From: Chloroflexota bacterium
GTDB taxonomy: Bacteria > Chloroflexota > Anaerolineae > J036 > Brachytrichaceae
Direction of reading: 5' to 3'
Length of the DNA: 52,045 bases
NCBI GenBank assembly: GCA_023382055.1
Contig: JAMCQN010000043.1
Coordinates: 1-52,045 of the forward strand
Positions 9,252 through 18,350 of the stretch are shown here, piece by piece. The position numbers were made by a program, and so were the translations under genes. The notes beneath the pieces are model-generated. The model made no database searches and was not told where the DNA came from. It saw only the letters and a program-made list of their open reading frames with translations. Positions within the stretch are counted from its first letter, which is position 1. Each line of letters starts with the position of its first letter.

Positions 9252-9358
9252 AGTTATTTCCTTGCTGGAACCTCGGCCTGTCGCAGTGTAACCTGCAATG
9301 CCGCCTGTCCGGGCCGAGTTTGATTTATCATTCAGTTACATTGCCTTTTCCGGCAGGA

Positions 9359-9367
9359 TGGTATAAC
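9359..9367 (+). promoter_or_regulatory. Extended -10 promoter for the LysM lipoprotein
   Basis: TGGTATAAC is a TGn-extended -10 box, placed 31 bases before the ATG at 9399, giving a leader of about 25 bases that contains GGGAG as ribosome site. No consensus -35 is visible. Confidence 0.45.
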
Positions 9368-9398
9368 CTAATACTTACATACGTGCGGGAGCAACCCT

Positions 9399-9860
9399 AT
9401 GCGCCATCAACTTATATTTGCGTCCTTACTCATGGTACTTATCCTGAGCCTGACGGCGTGCGCCCAAAGCGCCAGCGTCGGAATTCCGACGTCCAACGCG
9501 GTGGCCGCCATAGCGACTCCCAACCCGGTTGCGCCTGTAGCAACCCTGGCGGAAACGACGATTGCAGCAACGCAAGCGCCGGCAACGCCTCAAAACGCAC
9601 AGCCGGAGCCTGCTGCGACACCCGTCCCGCCGACCGCGACATTGGCGCCAGCGCCGACTGCCGTACCGGATACAAGCTCAATCGAAGGCGACATGGTATG
9701 CAATAAACTCATTACCTACATTGTAAGGCCCGGCGACAACCTGTTCCGTATAGCCCTGCGCTACCGAACCACCGCCGCCGCTATCGCACGACGAAATGGG
9801 ATATCGAACGTCCGCGTCATTCACACGGGACAAAAACTGCGCATTCTGACGTGCGGTTAA
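9399..9860 (+). CDS. LysM-domain lipoprotein
   Basis: The 153-residue protein has a lipoprotein signal peptide: basic start, hydrophobic core and lipobox LTAC with C21 as the acylated cysteine. An Ala/Pro/Thr-rich linker covers about 25-95. Residues 108-151 are one LysM domain (YIVRPGDNLFRIALRY ... IHTGQKLRI), a fold that binds peptidoglycan or chitin-type GlcNAc chains. Two cysteines (C100 and C152) flank the domain and could form a disulfide. The protein is predicted to be membrane-anchored and to grip the cell wall. GGGAG lies 7 bases before the ATG. It is convergent with the DUF3048 gene. No catalytic domain is present. Confidence 0.9.
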   Translation: MRHQLIFASLLMVLILSLTACAQSASVGIPTSNAVAAIATPNPVAPVATLAETTIAATQAPATPQNAQPEPAATPVPPTATLAPAPTAVPDTSSIEGDMVCNKLITYIVRPGDNLFRIALRYRTTAAAIARRNGISNVRVIHTGQKLRILTCG

Positions 9861-9918
9861 TGCGAATGGCATCTGCTGCCCGTCAAAACACGGGATTTCC
9901 GCCAGGGCGTGAAACAAC

Positions 9919-11124
9919 TTAAGAGGTTTTCACCACCATATTGAGGGGCGCCATCTCCAGCCAGGTGTTACCGGGCTTAAACGGGATAATCTTGCCATCG
10001 TTATCCACTAACCTCAGCCCCAGAGCATTCCCAGTGCGCTGCCATCGGCCTGTGTAGACTTTGCCGTCGCGGAACACCTGCGCCGGCCCATCGCCCCACA
10101 ACTGTATTTGAATGGAGTGCGAGCCGCCAACATCCTCGACAATCAGCGTCTGCACGTGATTCACATATAGCACTGCGACATTGGTCGATGTCAATTGTTT
10201 GCCGGTCACCGTATCGCGATGCGGAACTTTGCTGATTGAGCGTACCCAGCTTGACTGCGCCGCATCATAAGTCCAGTTCACCGTGCCGGATGTATAGGGT
10301 ATATCCACCGAGGAAACGACCTTGCCGCCGTCGGGCGCCTCGGGAGTGAACAACCACGAATTAAATTGCGTCGGCTGGTCCAGACCGCGCGAGTCCAGCT
10401 CTTTCAATGCATTATGTGTGCTGGCAAACAGGTTGTGTGGCGGATAGGCTACGTTCGTACGGTACATAGGCAGCTTGCAACCGGCTGCCTGCTGGCATTC
10501 GAAATAGCCCAGATCGCCGACGATCCAGACGGTTTTACGGACGTCGCCGCCGCTGTTTGCCCAGGAAATCGATTTCTGTATCTCCTGACGCGTGCCGCCG
10601 CTGGTGCCGGAGCATACGATCCCCGCGCCGAAGATCACGGGGAGCTCGATATCGATGAGGCGGCAACTGCGCACGGAGCCGACCTTATCCGGCAGGTTGG
10701 TATGGTACAGAGCCGTAAAACGCGTAATGCCTCCTTCGGTATAGTGCTCGACAACGACATCGGCTAACGCCAGGCCGGTCTGCGGGCGCACCTCCGGCGA
10801 GTTGGATACCTTGATCAGAATCGGGATTCGCTTCGCATTGGCGGGGTCAATAGTCAGCCCTGTGAATGGATTCAGATTCGGGTCAGGTGTTGGGGACGGC
10901 GTGGGAGTGGCTGTCGAAGTCGGCGTCGGTTGTGGCGTCGAACTCGGCGTAACGGGAAGACTGGTATTGGTCGGTTCCGGCGTCGATGTCACCACGATGA
11001 ACTGCATGGCAGTGGGAGTCACCGATGATGAAGCGGATGAGGCCGAACTGCAGCCGGCCGCGAGTACGACGAGTGCTGTCATGGAAACAACCTTGAACGA
11101 CAATGAACAGATTGCGTGCTTCAC
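9919..11124 (-). CDS. DUF3048 (YerB-like) lipoprotein
   Basis: This 401-residue protein has a lipobox (VLAAGC, C25) and a Thr/Pro-rich stalk up to about residue 85. It continues into the DUF3048 fold: NPFTGLTID, then a segment with RPQTGLALADVVVEH and GGITRFTALYH, and VGSVRSCRLID. DUF3048 proteins (B. subtilis YerB) are extracytoplasmic and of unknown function. The GTG start is supported by GGAGG 7 bases upstream. The gene is transcribed away from tRNA-Glu, and its -10 box overlaps the tRNA promoter region. Family identification is strong; nothing in the sequence shows a catalytic role. Confidence 0.9.
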   Translation of the reverse strand: MKHAICSLSFKVVSMTALVVLAAGCSSASSASSSVTPTAMQFIVVTSTPEPTNTSLPVTPSSTPQPTPTSTATPTPSPTPDPNLNPFTGLTIDPANAKRIPILIKVSNSPEVRPQTGLALADVVVEHYTEGGITRFTALYHTNLPDKVGSVRSCRLIDIELPVIFGAGIVCSGTSGGTRQEIQKSISWANSGGDVRKTVWIVGDLGYFECQQAAGCKLPMYRTNVAYPPHNLFASTHNALKELDSRGLDQPTQFNSWLFTPEAPDGGKVVSSVDIPYTSGTVNWTYDAAQSSWVRSISKVPHRDTVTGKQLTSTNVAVLYVNHVQTLIVEDVGGSHSIQIQLWGDGPAQVFRDGKVYTGRWQRTGNALGLRLVDNDGKIIPFKPGNTWLEMAPLNMVVKTS

Positions 11125-11166
11125 CCGTTAACCTCCAGCGTATATGACTGATGATGACTGATAGAC

Positions 11167-11172
11167 GATTAT
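11167..11172 (-). promoter_or_regulatory. -10 box for the DUF3048 gene
   Basis: TATAAT on the minus strand, 43 bases before the GTG at 11124. It lies only 8 bases from the oppositely directed extended -10 box of tRNA-Glu, so the two promoters share bases and may compete. No convincing -35. Confidence 0.4.
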
Positions 11173-11180
11173 AGAACTCA

Positions 11181-11189
11181 ATGGTAGAA
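11181..11189 (+). promoter_or_regulatory. Extended -10 promoter for tRNA-Glu
   Basis: TGGTAGAAT (TGn plus 5/6 of TATAAT) ends 22 bases before the tRNA 5' end, a normal spacing for a tRNA with a short 5' leader. Confidence 0.45.
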
Positions 11190-11211
11190 TGATTCGCTGT
11201 GCGCTAAACCC

Positions 11212-11284
11212 GCCCTCATCGTCTAGTGGACCAGGACGCGGCCCTTTCAAGGCCAAAACACGAGTTCGAATCTCGTTGAGGGCA
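11212..11284 (+). tRNA. tRNA-Glu (anticodon UUC)
   Basis: The sequence folds as a full cloverleaf. The acceptor stem GCCCTCA pairs perfectly with TGAGGGC, with A11284 as discriminator. The anticodon loop CTTTCAA has TTC in the middle. The T arm is ACGAG-TTCGAAT-CTCGT. The D-arm TCGTCTAGTGGACCAGGAC is the usual tRNA-Glu form. The outermost anticodon-stem pair is a C-A mismatch (27-43). CCA is not encoded. The 3' end is only 11 bases from the topA stop, which is read on the other strand. Confidence 0.95.
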
Positions 11285-11295
11285 TGCACTGCTCA

Positions 11296-13776
11296 TCAGT
11301 AATTTCCGTTGGTGACACCCTCAGTCTCCGGAATGTCAAACGTCTGCTCACACGTCAGACACTTGGCCTTCCCCTTCCCCATGTCAACCAGCAGGCCGCC
11401 GTCGCCGGTTGGGCAGGGCATCGGGATGGGTTTGTTCCAACTGGTGAAGTCACAATCCGGGTAATTGGCGCAACCGTAAAACACGCGCCGGGTCTTGCGC
11501 ATGCGTTTCTCAACGATTTTGCCGCCGTCTACCGGGCAACGCACGCCGGGCAACCCGATCGCTTCGAGATGGCGGCACGTGGGGAAATTGGTGCAACCGA
11601 TGAAACGACCGTAGCGGCTATCCTTAAACGCCAGCGGGCTGCCGCACTCCGGGCATGTCTCGCCGGTATATTCGATGATGCGCTCGTATTGTGGGATGTT
11701 CGAGGCAGCCTGCTCGACCGCGCTCTTGAATGGATCGTAAAACTCGTGCAGCACGGGTCGCCATTCGCGTTCGCCGGTTTCGATGCTGTCCAGGTCGCTC
11801 TCGACGCGCGCGGTGAAACCGACATCGATGTAGTGGGGGAAGTTATCCACCAGCATGTCATTCACTTGAAAGCCCAGCGCCGTCGGTCGCAATTGTTTGC
11901 CCTCACGCACCACGTAATTGCGCGTCTGGATGATCGATAAAATGCTGGCGTAGGTGCTGGGCCGCCCGATACCGTCTTCTTCCAGCGCCTTGATCAGGCT
12001 GGCTTCGGTGTAACGGGGCGGCGGCAGCGTGAAATGCTGGCTCGGGATCAACCTGAGCAAATCCAGTATCTCGCCGGCGCCTAATTCCGGCAGGCGGCGG
12101 TCGCCGCCATTCTCGTCCTCACCGATCACCTCGCCTTCGTCGTGCCCCTCTTCGTATACCTTCAGGAAGCCGGAGAATTTGATGATCGAACCGTTGGCGC
12201 GGAACAGATAGTCGGGAGCGGCGCCATTCTGTGCTGCCGGCAAGTTGACCGGGCTGCCATCATGACTGGCGGTTATGCTACCGCCTTTCGGCAGAGCGGC
12301 GATATCGACGGTGGTCGCATCGAAAATCGCGTTGGCCATCTGGCTGGCGACGAAGCGCTTCCAGATCAGGTCATACAAGCGCGACTGGTCGCGATCAAGG
12401 TATTGTTTGATGTCCTCCGGCGCGCGCATGATCGCAGTCGGCCGGATCGCTTCGTGCGCTTCCTGGGCATTCTTGCTGCGCGCGGTATACAGCGGCGCCT
12501 GCTCCGGCAGATACTCGCCGCCGAAACGCGCCGCGATCAACTCGCGAGCCTCCGCCTGCGCCGACGTGGCGACATTAGTAGAATCCGTGCGCATGTAGGT
12601 AATCAACCCTTCGGGTCCGTCGCCCACGTCGATACCCTCATACAGTTGCTGCGCCACGGACATCGTCTTGCGCGCGTTAAAGCCCAGCTTGCGGCTGGCT
12701 TCCTGCTGCATGGTGCTGGTGGTGAATGGCGCAGCCGGGCGGCGCGCGCGGTCTTTCCGGTCAACCTTTGTGACGCTGTAAATAGCCCCTTCCAGCGCGG
12801 TTGTGATCTGGCGGGCATCGGCTTCGTTTTTCAGGTCCGGATCGGCGCCGTTTACTTTGTATAGCCGCGCGATGAATGTCTTGCCGTTGCCATTGGTGAA
12901 CGGCGCAATCTCCTTGCCGTTGGATACCGCGTGCTTGGACAGTTCGGCTTCCACGGTCCAGTACTCGAGCGGCGCAAACGCCTGCACCTCGCGCTCGCGC
13001 TCCACCACCAGCCGCAATGCGACGGATTGCACGCGGCCGGCGCTCAATCCTTTGCGCCCCATTTTGTCGCGCAGGAGCGGGCTGAGCGTATAACCCACCA
13101 GTCGATCCAGGATGCGGCGCGCCTGCTGGGCATTCACCAGGTTCTGGTCCAACTCTCGCGGGTGGGAAAACGCCTCATCGATCGCATGCCTGGTGATCTC
13201 ATGAAACTCAACTCGCCGCACGGGCTTATCCGCCAGCGCCTTGTCAAGAACGTGGGTCAGATGCCACGAGATGGCTTCCCCCTCGCGATCCGGGTCTGTG
13301 GCGAGCCAGATTTCGCTGGCATCGCGCGCAATGACCTTCAGATCCTTCACGACGGTCTTTTTTGCGACAGGTATGCAGTATTTGGGTTCGAAATCGGCGG
13401 TCAGGTCGACGCCCAGGCGGTTCTTCGGCAGATCGCGAATATGACCGATGGACGCCTCCACGTTGAACTTGCGTCCCAGGAATTTGCCGATCGTGCGAGC
13501 CTTTGTCGGCGACTCCACAATCACGAGCGGTTTCTGTCCCGGCTTGCGTTTACCTTTGGATTTGGCTTTCGTCTTTGCGCTTTTGCCGGCCTGCTCATGG
13601 GTAACTTCAGGCGGCGTCATCCCTTCATGAGCGGGCGTGCGCCCCATGCGGAACAGCTTTTCGTTGCCGCAGTTCGAGCAGGTTCCCTGGGTAGCTGGCG
13701 ACCCATTCTTGAAAAACACCGGCCTGGGGCCAAGCAACTCGTGCTTGCCCCTGCACTTAAAGCAATAAGCTTCCAT
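11296..13776 (-). CDS. topA: DNA topoisomerase I
   Basis: An 826-residue type IA topoisomerase that relaxes negative supercoils. Residues 1-50 form a small cysteine-containing domain (C5-x2-C8 and C33-x2-C36) resembling DUF5679, found at the N terminus of TopA in this phylum. A Lys-rich linker follows. The Toprim domain has E88 in VESPTKA and DPDREGE at 161-167. The catalytic tyrosine is Y394 in LITYMRTDST. The C terminus carries topoisomerase zinc modules (CPECGSPL ... C, CPVDGGKI ... C, and a third with CPTGDGG). The gene is complete and longer than E. coli-type cores only because of the N-terminal addition. No Shine-Dalgarno is seen before the ATG. Confidence 0.97.
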   Translation of the reverse strand: MEAYCFKCRGKHELLGPRPVFFKNGSPATQGTCSNCGNEKLFRMGRTPAHEGMTPPEVTHEQAGKSAKTKAKSKGKRKPGQKPLVIVESPTKARTIGKFLGRKFNVEASIGHIRDLPKNRLGVDLTADFEPKYCIPVAKKTVVKDLKVIARDASEIWLATDPDREGEAISWHLTHVLDKALADKPVRRVEFHEITRHAIDEAFSHPRELDQNLVNAQQARRILDRLVGYTLSPLLRDKMGRKGLSAGRVQSVALRLVVEREREVQAFAPLEYWTVEAELSKHAVSNGKEIAPFTNGNGKTFIARLYKVNGADPDLKNEADARQITTALEGAIYSVTKVDRKDRARRPAAPFTTSTMQQEASRKLGFNARKTMSVAQQLYEGIDVGDGPEGLITYMRTDSTNVATSAQAEARELIAARFGGEYLPEQAPLYTARSKNAQEAHEAIRPTAIMRAPEDIKQYLDRDQSRLYDLIWKRFVASQMANAIFDATTVDIAALPKGGSITASHDGSPVNLPAAQNGAAPDYLFRANGSIIKFSGFLKVYEEGHDEGEVIGEDENGGDRRLPELGAGEILDLLRLIPSQHFTLPPPRYTEASLIKALEEDGIGRPSTYASILSIIQTRNYVVREGKQLRPTALGFQVNDMLVDNFPHYIDVGFTARVESDLDSIETGEREWRPVLHEFYDPFKSAVEQAASNIPQYERIIEYTGETCPECGSPLAFKDSRYGRFIGCTNFPTCRHLEAIGLPGVRCPVDGGKIVEKRMRKTRRVFYGCANYPDCDFTSWNKPIPMPCPTGDGGLLVDMGKGKAKCLTCEQTFDIPETEGVTNGNY

Positions 13777-13835
13777 GTTTTACAAAGGGATCGACGTTCA
13801 GGACGCAGGCGACGGTACATTGAACCAGTCACGAC

Positions 13836-14915
13836 TCACACCCTCAAGTCATCGATCACCTTCAATATCTCCTTATTGAACCGAACCACGCTGTATTTCT
13901 CAGCATGAGCCCGTATTTGATCGGGCCAGAACGTACACTCTGCATAACGACCGACTGCCTGCGTCAATGAAGGCACTGTCTGGCGGTCGAACAAGACACC
14001 AGTTATACCATCGATGACAGTGTCCAGCGCCCCGCCACCTGCAAAGGCGATGACGGGTTTACCGCAAGCCATCGCATTGATCGGCGCGATGCCGAAATCT
14101 TCCAGGCCGGGAAAGACGAACGCCCGGCAGCGCGCCAGCAGATCGCGCAAAGTGGCATCGTCCACCCGCCCCATTAATTTCACATTAGAAGCCGCCATTT
14201 TCTGCAGTCGAACCCGGTCGCGTCCCTCGCCCGCGATCACCAGCGGCAGTCCCAACTGGTTAAATGTCTCGACAGCCAGGTCGATGCGTTTGTATGGCAG
14301 CAGACGCGACACAATCAGGAAGAAGTCGTCGCTGCTGTGGGACACGTTGAATCGTTCTACTTGTACGGGGGGATAGATGATTTCGGAGTCGCGGCCATAG
14401 TAGGTCTTAATGCGCTGCTGCACTTCGCCGGATATGGCGATAAACCGATTTACCCGGCGCGACGCCGCAATTTCCCACCGTCGCAGCAAAACATTCAGCA
14501 TGCGCAGGACAACGGCCATAATGCCGGGTATCTGTTCTCGCGTTGCGTAACTAGCGAAGTCGAACGTGAAGCGGGTGGGGGTAAGACAATAACAGATATG
14601 CCGCCCGGCTGCGCGCGCGCCCATGCAGAATGCGCTTTTATTGCTCAAAACGAGGTCATACTCGGCCGGGATATGCATGCCGGCCCAGGTCAGAGCAAAT
14701 AAGGGCATGTAAGGCTGGTGATGACGATGGATTCCCGGCAGGCGATCCATCCAGGTACTGCGGATATCCCATGAGCTCCACGCCGGAGGCATGCGCTCGC
14801 GGTCATAGATGCTGGTATAGATCGGCGCTGAGGGATATAGATCGTGCAGAACGGTCAGCACATCCTCAGCCCCCCCCAACTGGTTGAGCCAGTCGTGCAG
14901 TATGGCGACTTTCAT
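13836..14915 (-). CDS. Glycosyltransferase family 4
   Basis: The 359-residue protein has a GT-B fold typical of GT4. It starts MKVAILHDWLNQLGGAE, with the usual Gly-rich N-terminal loop, and the C-terminal nucleotide-sugar domain contains VSRLLPYKRIDLA, GEGRD and FVFPGLEDFGI. GT4 enzymes transfer sugars from NDP-donors, often in exopolysaccharide or glycolipid synthesis. In the EX7E motif the first Glu is E272 but the second position is N280 (codon AAT), an unusual substitution. The ATG at 14915 is preferred because family members begin with MKVAILHDW; an upstream ATG at 14954 would add 13 unrelated residues. It is divergent from the GH20 gene. Substrate unknown. Confidence 0.88.
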   Translation of the reverse strand: MKVAILHDWLNQLGGAEDVLTVLHDLYPSAPIYTSIYDRERMPPAWSSWDIRSTWMDRLPGIHRHHQPYMPLFALTWAGMHIPAEYDLVLSNKSAFCMGARAAGRHICYCLTPTRFTFDFASYATREQIPGIMAVVLRMLNVLLRRWEIAASRRVNRFIAISGEVQQRIKTYYGRDSEIIYPPVQVERFNVSHSSDDFFLIVSRLLPYKRIDLAVETFNQLGLPLVIAGEGRDRVRLQKMAASNVKLMGRVDDATLRDLLARCRAFVFPGLEDFGIAPINAMACGKPVIAFAGGGALDTVIDGITGVLFDRQTVPSLTQAVGRYAECTFWPDQIRAHAEKYSVVRFNKEILKVIDDLRV

Positions 14916-15051
14916 AATGTCAACAGGCTGATGCGCCACTTTCCGTGAACACATCTGCGAGACCTATCTACTGGCACAGTTTGCGATTTTAGCCTATGCT
15001 ATGCCAGATGCACGAGACCGATACTACTTTAACCGAAGGGCAAGCATTGAA

Positions 15052-16905
15052 ATGACCAGCAAAACCAGATCCACCTCCGTTCTTCCATCTGCGAATCTGT
15101 TGCCGCAACCGCGCCAGATACAAGTGTCGCCGGGTACGCTGAGCCTGTCGCCCGGCCTGTTAATCGCCATCGCCGCCGACGCGCCGGCGGCGCTGTTCTT
15201 TGAGGCGCAGGAATGCCAGCGTGCGCTGAGCGCCCTGACCAACGTCACGTGGCACATTCACGCCAGTAATGCCCTGCCTGCCGAGAACATCGGGCTGCTG
15301 CTGTCGAACAGGAACGGCGGTTCAGGTCATGCCCAGGGTTACACTCTGGATATCACGGACTCTGGCCTGTCCATTCAGGGAGCGGACAATGCCGGGGTGT
15401 TCTACGGCGTGATGACGCTTGTCCAACTGCTTCGCCAGTATGGTTCGCGGCTGCCGCTGTTGCACATCGAAGACTACCCGGACTTTCCAGCGCGCGGGAT
15501 CATGCTGGATGTCAGCCGCGACAAGGTGCCCACCATGAAGACGCTGTTTGAACTGGTGGACATGCTGGCGGGTTTGAAGATCAACGAACTGCAACTCTAC
15601 ACCGAGCACACCTTCGCCTACCAGCGCCATCCCGTCGTGTGGGAACACGCTTCGCCGTTAACCGGCGAGGAAATCCTGCAGCTTGACGGTTACTGCAAAG
15701 CCCGGCACATCAACCTGGCGCCCAACCAGAACTCATTCGGGCATATGCGCCGCTGGCTGACGCATGATGAATATCGCCCGCTGGCCGAAGCGCCGTATGG
15801 CTGCGACACGCGCTGGGGGCATTTCGACGAACCGTTCACCCTGTGCCCCGGCGATTCGGGCAGCATCAAACTGGTCGGCGAGATGTTCGAAGACCTGCTG
15901 CCGCACTTCACCAGCAGCATGTTCAACGTCGGCTGCGACGAAACGGTCGACCTCGGCGCCGGCCGCAGCAAAGCGGAATGTGAGGCAAAGGGAACCAGCC
16001 GGGTGTATATGGATTTCCTGCTGAAGATATATGACTTGGTGAAGAAGCACGGCCGCACGATGCAGTTCTGGGGCGATATCATCATGGAGCACCCGGAGCT
16101 GGTGCCCGAGCTGCCCAAGGATGTCGTCGCGCTGGAATGGGGATACGAGTTTGACCATCCGTTCAACGACCATGGCGCGAAATTCGCCGCATCGGGCGTT
16201 CCCTTCTACGTCTGCCCCGGCACCTCGTCGTGGAACAGCATCGGCGGACGCACGGAGAACGCCATAGGCAACCTGCTCAATGCAGCCGAGAATGGTCTGA
16301 AGCATGGCGCCATCGGTTATCTCATCACCGACTGGGGCGACAACGGCCATCATCAACCACTACCGGTGAGCTTTCTGGGCTACGCGTACGGCGCGGCTGT
16401 CTCGTGGCGCCTGGACAGCAACCGCGATATCGATATTGCGAGCGCCATCAGCGAACACATCTTCATGGATGCCAGCGGGGCGGCGGGCAAAGTGGTCTAC
16501 GAAATTGGCAACGTTTACCGTCTGTTCGCGACGCGCATCCACAACGCCACGCCATACGCCCTCGGCACGCTGCGTCCGCTGGATCAACTGAATGTCCAGA
16601 CATCGCCGGCGGAGCTCAAGGCGGCGCTGAAGGAAATCGATCGGCTCGCGCGCGCGGTCGCCAAATTGCACATGCACCGCGACGATGCCGGGCTGATCCA
16701 GCGCGAATATCTGTTCGCGCTCAGCCTGATGCGCTACGGAATTCAGCGTATCGCCCTGAGTATGGCAAAAGGGAAAGCCAGACAAAGTCTGACTGTCCAG
16801 TTGCGCGCCGACTTGCGACTGCTGGTCGCTCTGCACAGGAAAGTCTGGCTGGCGCGCAACAGGCCAGGCGGTTTACCCGACAGCATCAAGAGCATCAAGC
16901 TGTAA
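15052..16905 (+). CDS. GH20 beta-N-acetylhexosaminidase-like enzyme
   Basis: From the ATG at 15052 the product is 617 residues. It has the GH20b N-terminal domain (LLPQPRQIQVSPGTLSL), the barrel entry DYPDFPARGIMLDVSRDKVP, and the catalytic pair D296-E297 in FNVGCDETVDL, used in GH20 for substrate-assisted hydrolysis of terminal beta-GlcNAc or beta-GalNAc. No signal peptide is evident, so it may act on imported sugars. An earlier in-frame ATG at 15001 adds 17 residues and cannot be excluded. A weak promoter (CTGGCA, 18 bases, TATGCT) ends just before 15001. The gene ends 4 bases before the next one, so they form an operon. Confidence 0.87.
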   Translation: MTSKTRSTSVLPSANLLPQPRQIQVSPGTLSLSPGLLIAIAADAPAALFFEAQECQRALSALTNVTWHIHASNALPAENIGLLLSNRNGGSGHAQGYTLDITDSGLSIQGADNAGVFYGVMTLVQLLRQYGSRLPLLHIEDYPDFPARGIMLDVSRDKVPTMKTLFELVDMLAGLKINELQLYTEHTFAYQRHPVVWEHASPLTGEEILQLDGYCKARHINLAPNQNSFGHMRRWLTHDEYRPLAEAPYGCDTRWGHFDEPFTLCPGDSGSIKLVGEMFEDLLPHFTSSMFNVGCDETVDLGAGRSKAECEAKGTSRVYMDFLLKIYDLVKKHGRTMQFWGDIIMEHPELVPELPKDVVALEWGYEFDHPFNDHGAKFAASGVPFYVCPGTSSWNSIGGRTENAIGNLLNAAENGLKHGAIGYLITDWGDNGHHQPLPVSFLGYAYGAAVSWRLDSNRDIDIASAISEHIFMDASGAAGKVVYEIGNVYRLFATRIHNATPYALGTLRPLDQLNVQTSPAELKAALKEIDRLARAVAKLHMHRDDAGLIQREYLFALSLMRYGIQRIALSMAKGKARQSLTVQLRADLRLLVALHRKVWLARNRPGGLPDSIKSIKL

Positions 16906-16909
16906 GTCC

Positions 16910-17671
16910 ATGCTGAACAGAACCGGTATCCTGACCGTGCTGGATCGCGGCATAACCATCAATTGGGACGATGGCCCCACCCTGCATCGCATTACGGCGC
17001 AGGTGCGTTATCACACGGCGACGCTGGCGACGACGCAACTCCTGCGAGTGCATGCCCTGCAGCGTTACAGCGACGACCCGCTGGTCTTCGCGGCGGAGGA
17101 TAGCATCAAGGCCGCCTGGATGTGGCGCGATGCGCGCATGGTTGACAGCGAGGCGATCGCATACTGGACGACCCAGCTCTCGGTGACCAACCAGACAGAC
17201 GAGGATATCTACCTGGATACGATGGACGTGATACGCATCGACAGCGCGTATTCCGGGCAGTTCAACATCGGCGCGCCGACGGGTTTATGGCAATGCGCAG
17301 TGGAAAGCGCCGCAGACCTGAAATGGGAGGCCTGGTCGGAAACCACCTCCAGCGCCGGCGGGTTCACCCGCCAGCGAGTACTGCTGGTGCAACCCACCGT
17401 GTCCAATCGCTCGCGCCCGCCTGTAGTGCTTGTCAAGGCGCTGGACTCGCCTCAAGGCGGCGCAACAGCGCACCCGACCGAGATCAAGCTGGAGATCAAC
17501 GGCGAGCGCTTCGAACGCATGGTCGCATGCACCCGCACGGATGGCACACTCCTCAGCCCCGGCGCAACGCTTTTCTCCGCCCAATTCCAGGTCGCATCCG
17601 GTGATTCACCCGCGGAGCTGCTGCAGTTAAGCCCGCCGGAAGATAAGCAAAATGACCAGCCAGGACAATAA
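16910..17671 (+). CDS. Unknown beta-rich protein, possibly a glycosidase-type sandwich domain
   Basis: I do not recognise this 253-residue protein with certainty. It is predicted to be mostly beta-strand, with no signal peptide, membrane helix or cysteine cluster. The stretch WTTQLSVTNQTDEDIYLDTM, then GLWQC, recalls the N-terminal super-sandwich of GH36/melibiase-type alpha-galactosidases, but the catalytic barrel is absent; this comparison is tentative. It begins 4 bases after the GH20 stop and overlaps the start of the endonuclease III gene by 20 bases, so it is probably translated with GH20 and may help in the same sugar-processing task. Confidence 0.65.
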   Translation: MLNRTGILTVLDRGITINWDDGPTLHRITAQVRYHTATLATTQLLRVHALQRYSDDPLVFAAEDSIKAAWMWRDARMVDSEAIAYWTTQLSVTNQTDEDIYLDTMDVIRIDSAYSGQFNIGAPTGLWQCAVESAADLKWEAWSETTSSAGGFTRQRVLLVQPTVSNRSRPPVVLVKALDSPQGGATAHPTEIKLEINGERFERMVACTRTDGTLLSPGATLFSAQFQVASGDSPAELLQLSPPEDKQNDQPGQ

Positions 17672-18350
17672 CGAGACGAATACCCGCATGTTGCGCCGCA
17701 AGGCGCGCACCCTGCACAATCGCCTGATCAAGCTATACGGCATTCCCCGCTGGACGAAAACCGATGGCGTCAGCGAGCTGGTCAGCACCATCCTGTCGCA
17801 GAACACCAACGACGGCAATCGCGACATCGCCTACACGCGCCTGCGCGCCCGCTTCGCCACATGGGGGCAGGTGCGCGACGCGCCGGCGGAAGCGGTCATC
17901 GACGCGATTCGCCCGGCCGGGCTGGCAAACCAGAAGGGTCCGCGCATCCAGGCTGCATTGCGGCATATCACGACGGAGCGCGGCGCCCTGGATATCGACT
18001 TCCTCGGGGATCTGCCGGTCGAGCAGGGTCGCGAGTGGCTGACGAGTATCCACGGCGTCGGCCCGAAAACCGCCGCCATCGTCCTGCTGTTCTGCTATGA
18101 CAAAGCGGCGTTTCCGGTGGATACGCATGTTCACCGCGTCACCGGCAGGCTGGGACTCATCGGTCCCAAAGTGACCGCCGAGCAAGCCCATGCCATTCTG
18201 GAAGGGCTTTGCCCGGATGAGCAGTATGGTGTATTTCACCTCAACATCATCCGGCACGGGCGAGAGATCTGCCACGCCCGCAGCCCGGAGTGCGAGCGCT
18301 GCCCGCTCCAGGATATGTGTCTTTACTACCAGAAGCTGGTCAGACCTTAG
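17652..18350 (+). CDS. nth: Endonuclease III-like DNA glycosylase/AP lyase
   Basis: The 232-residue protein is an HhH-GPD base-excision-repair enzyme that removes oxidised pyrimidines and nicks AP sites. The helix-hairpin-helix IHGVGPKTA contains the Schiff-base lysine K139, and the catalytic aspartate is D157 in PVDTHVHRV. The C-terminal iron-sulfur cluster motif is exact: C207-x6-C214-x2-C217-x5-C223. The start overlaps the preceding gene by 20 bases, and the stop abuts the stop of the convergent SH3/GH-like gene with no spacer. The sequence is somewhat divergent from E. coli Nth and may belong to the broader Nth/MutY-like group. Confidence 0.92.
   Translation: MTSQDNNETNTRMLRRKARTLHNRLIKLYGIPRWTKTDGVSELVSTILSQNTNDGNRDIAYTRLRARFATWGQVRDAPAEAVIDAIRPAGLANQKGPRIQAALRHITTERGALDIDFLGDLPVEQGREWLTSIHGVGPKTAAIVLLFCYDKAAFPVDTHVHRVTGRLGLIGPKVTAEQAHAILEGLCPDEQYGVFHLNIIRHGREICHARSPECERCPLQDMCLYYQKLVRP

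Noticed and set aside
11212..11284. tRNA-Glu considered as a pseudogene because of a C-A mismatch at the top of the anticodon stem
   Set aside because: All other stems and loops are canonical, and such end-of-stem mismatches occur in working tRNAs.
12931..13908. 325-codon plus-strand open frame
   Set aside because: Antisense to the N-terminal half of topA, no ribosome site, no family features.
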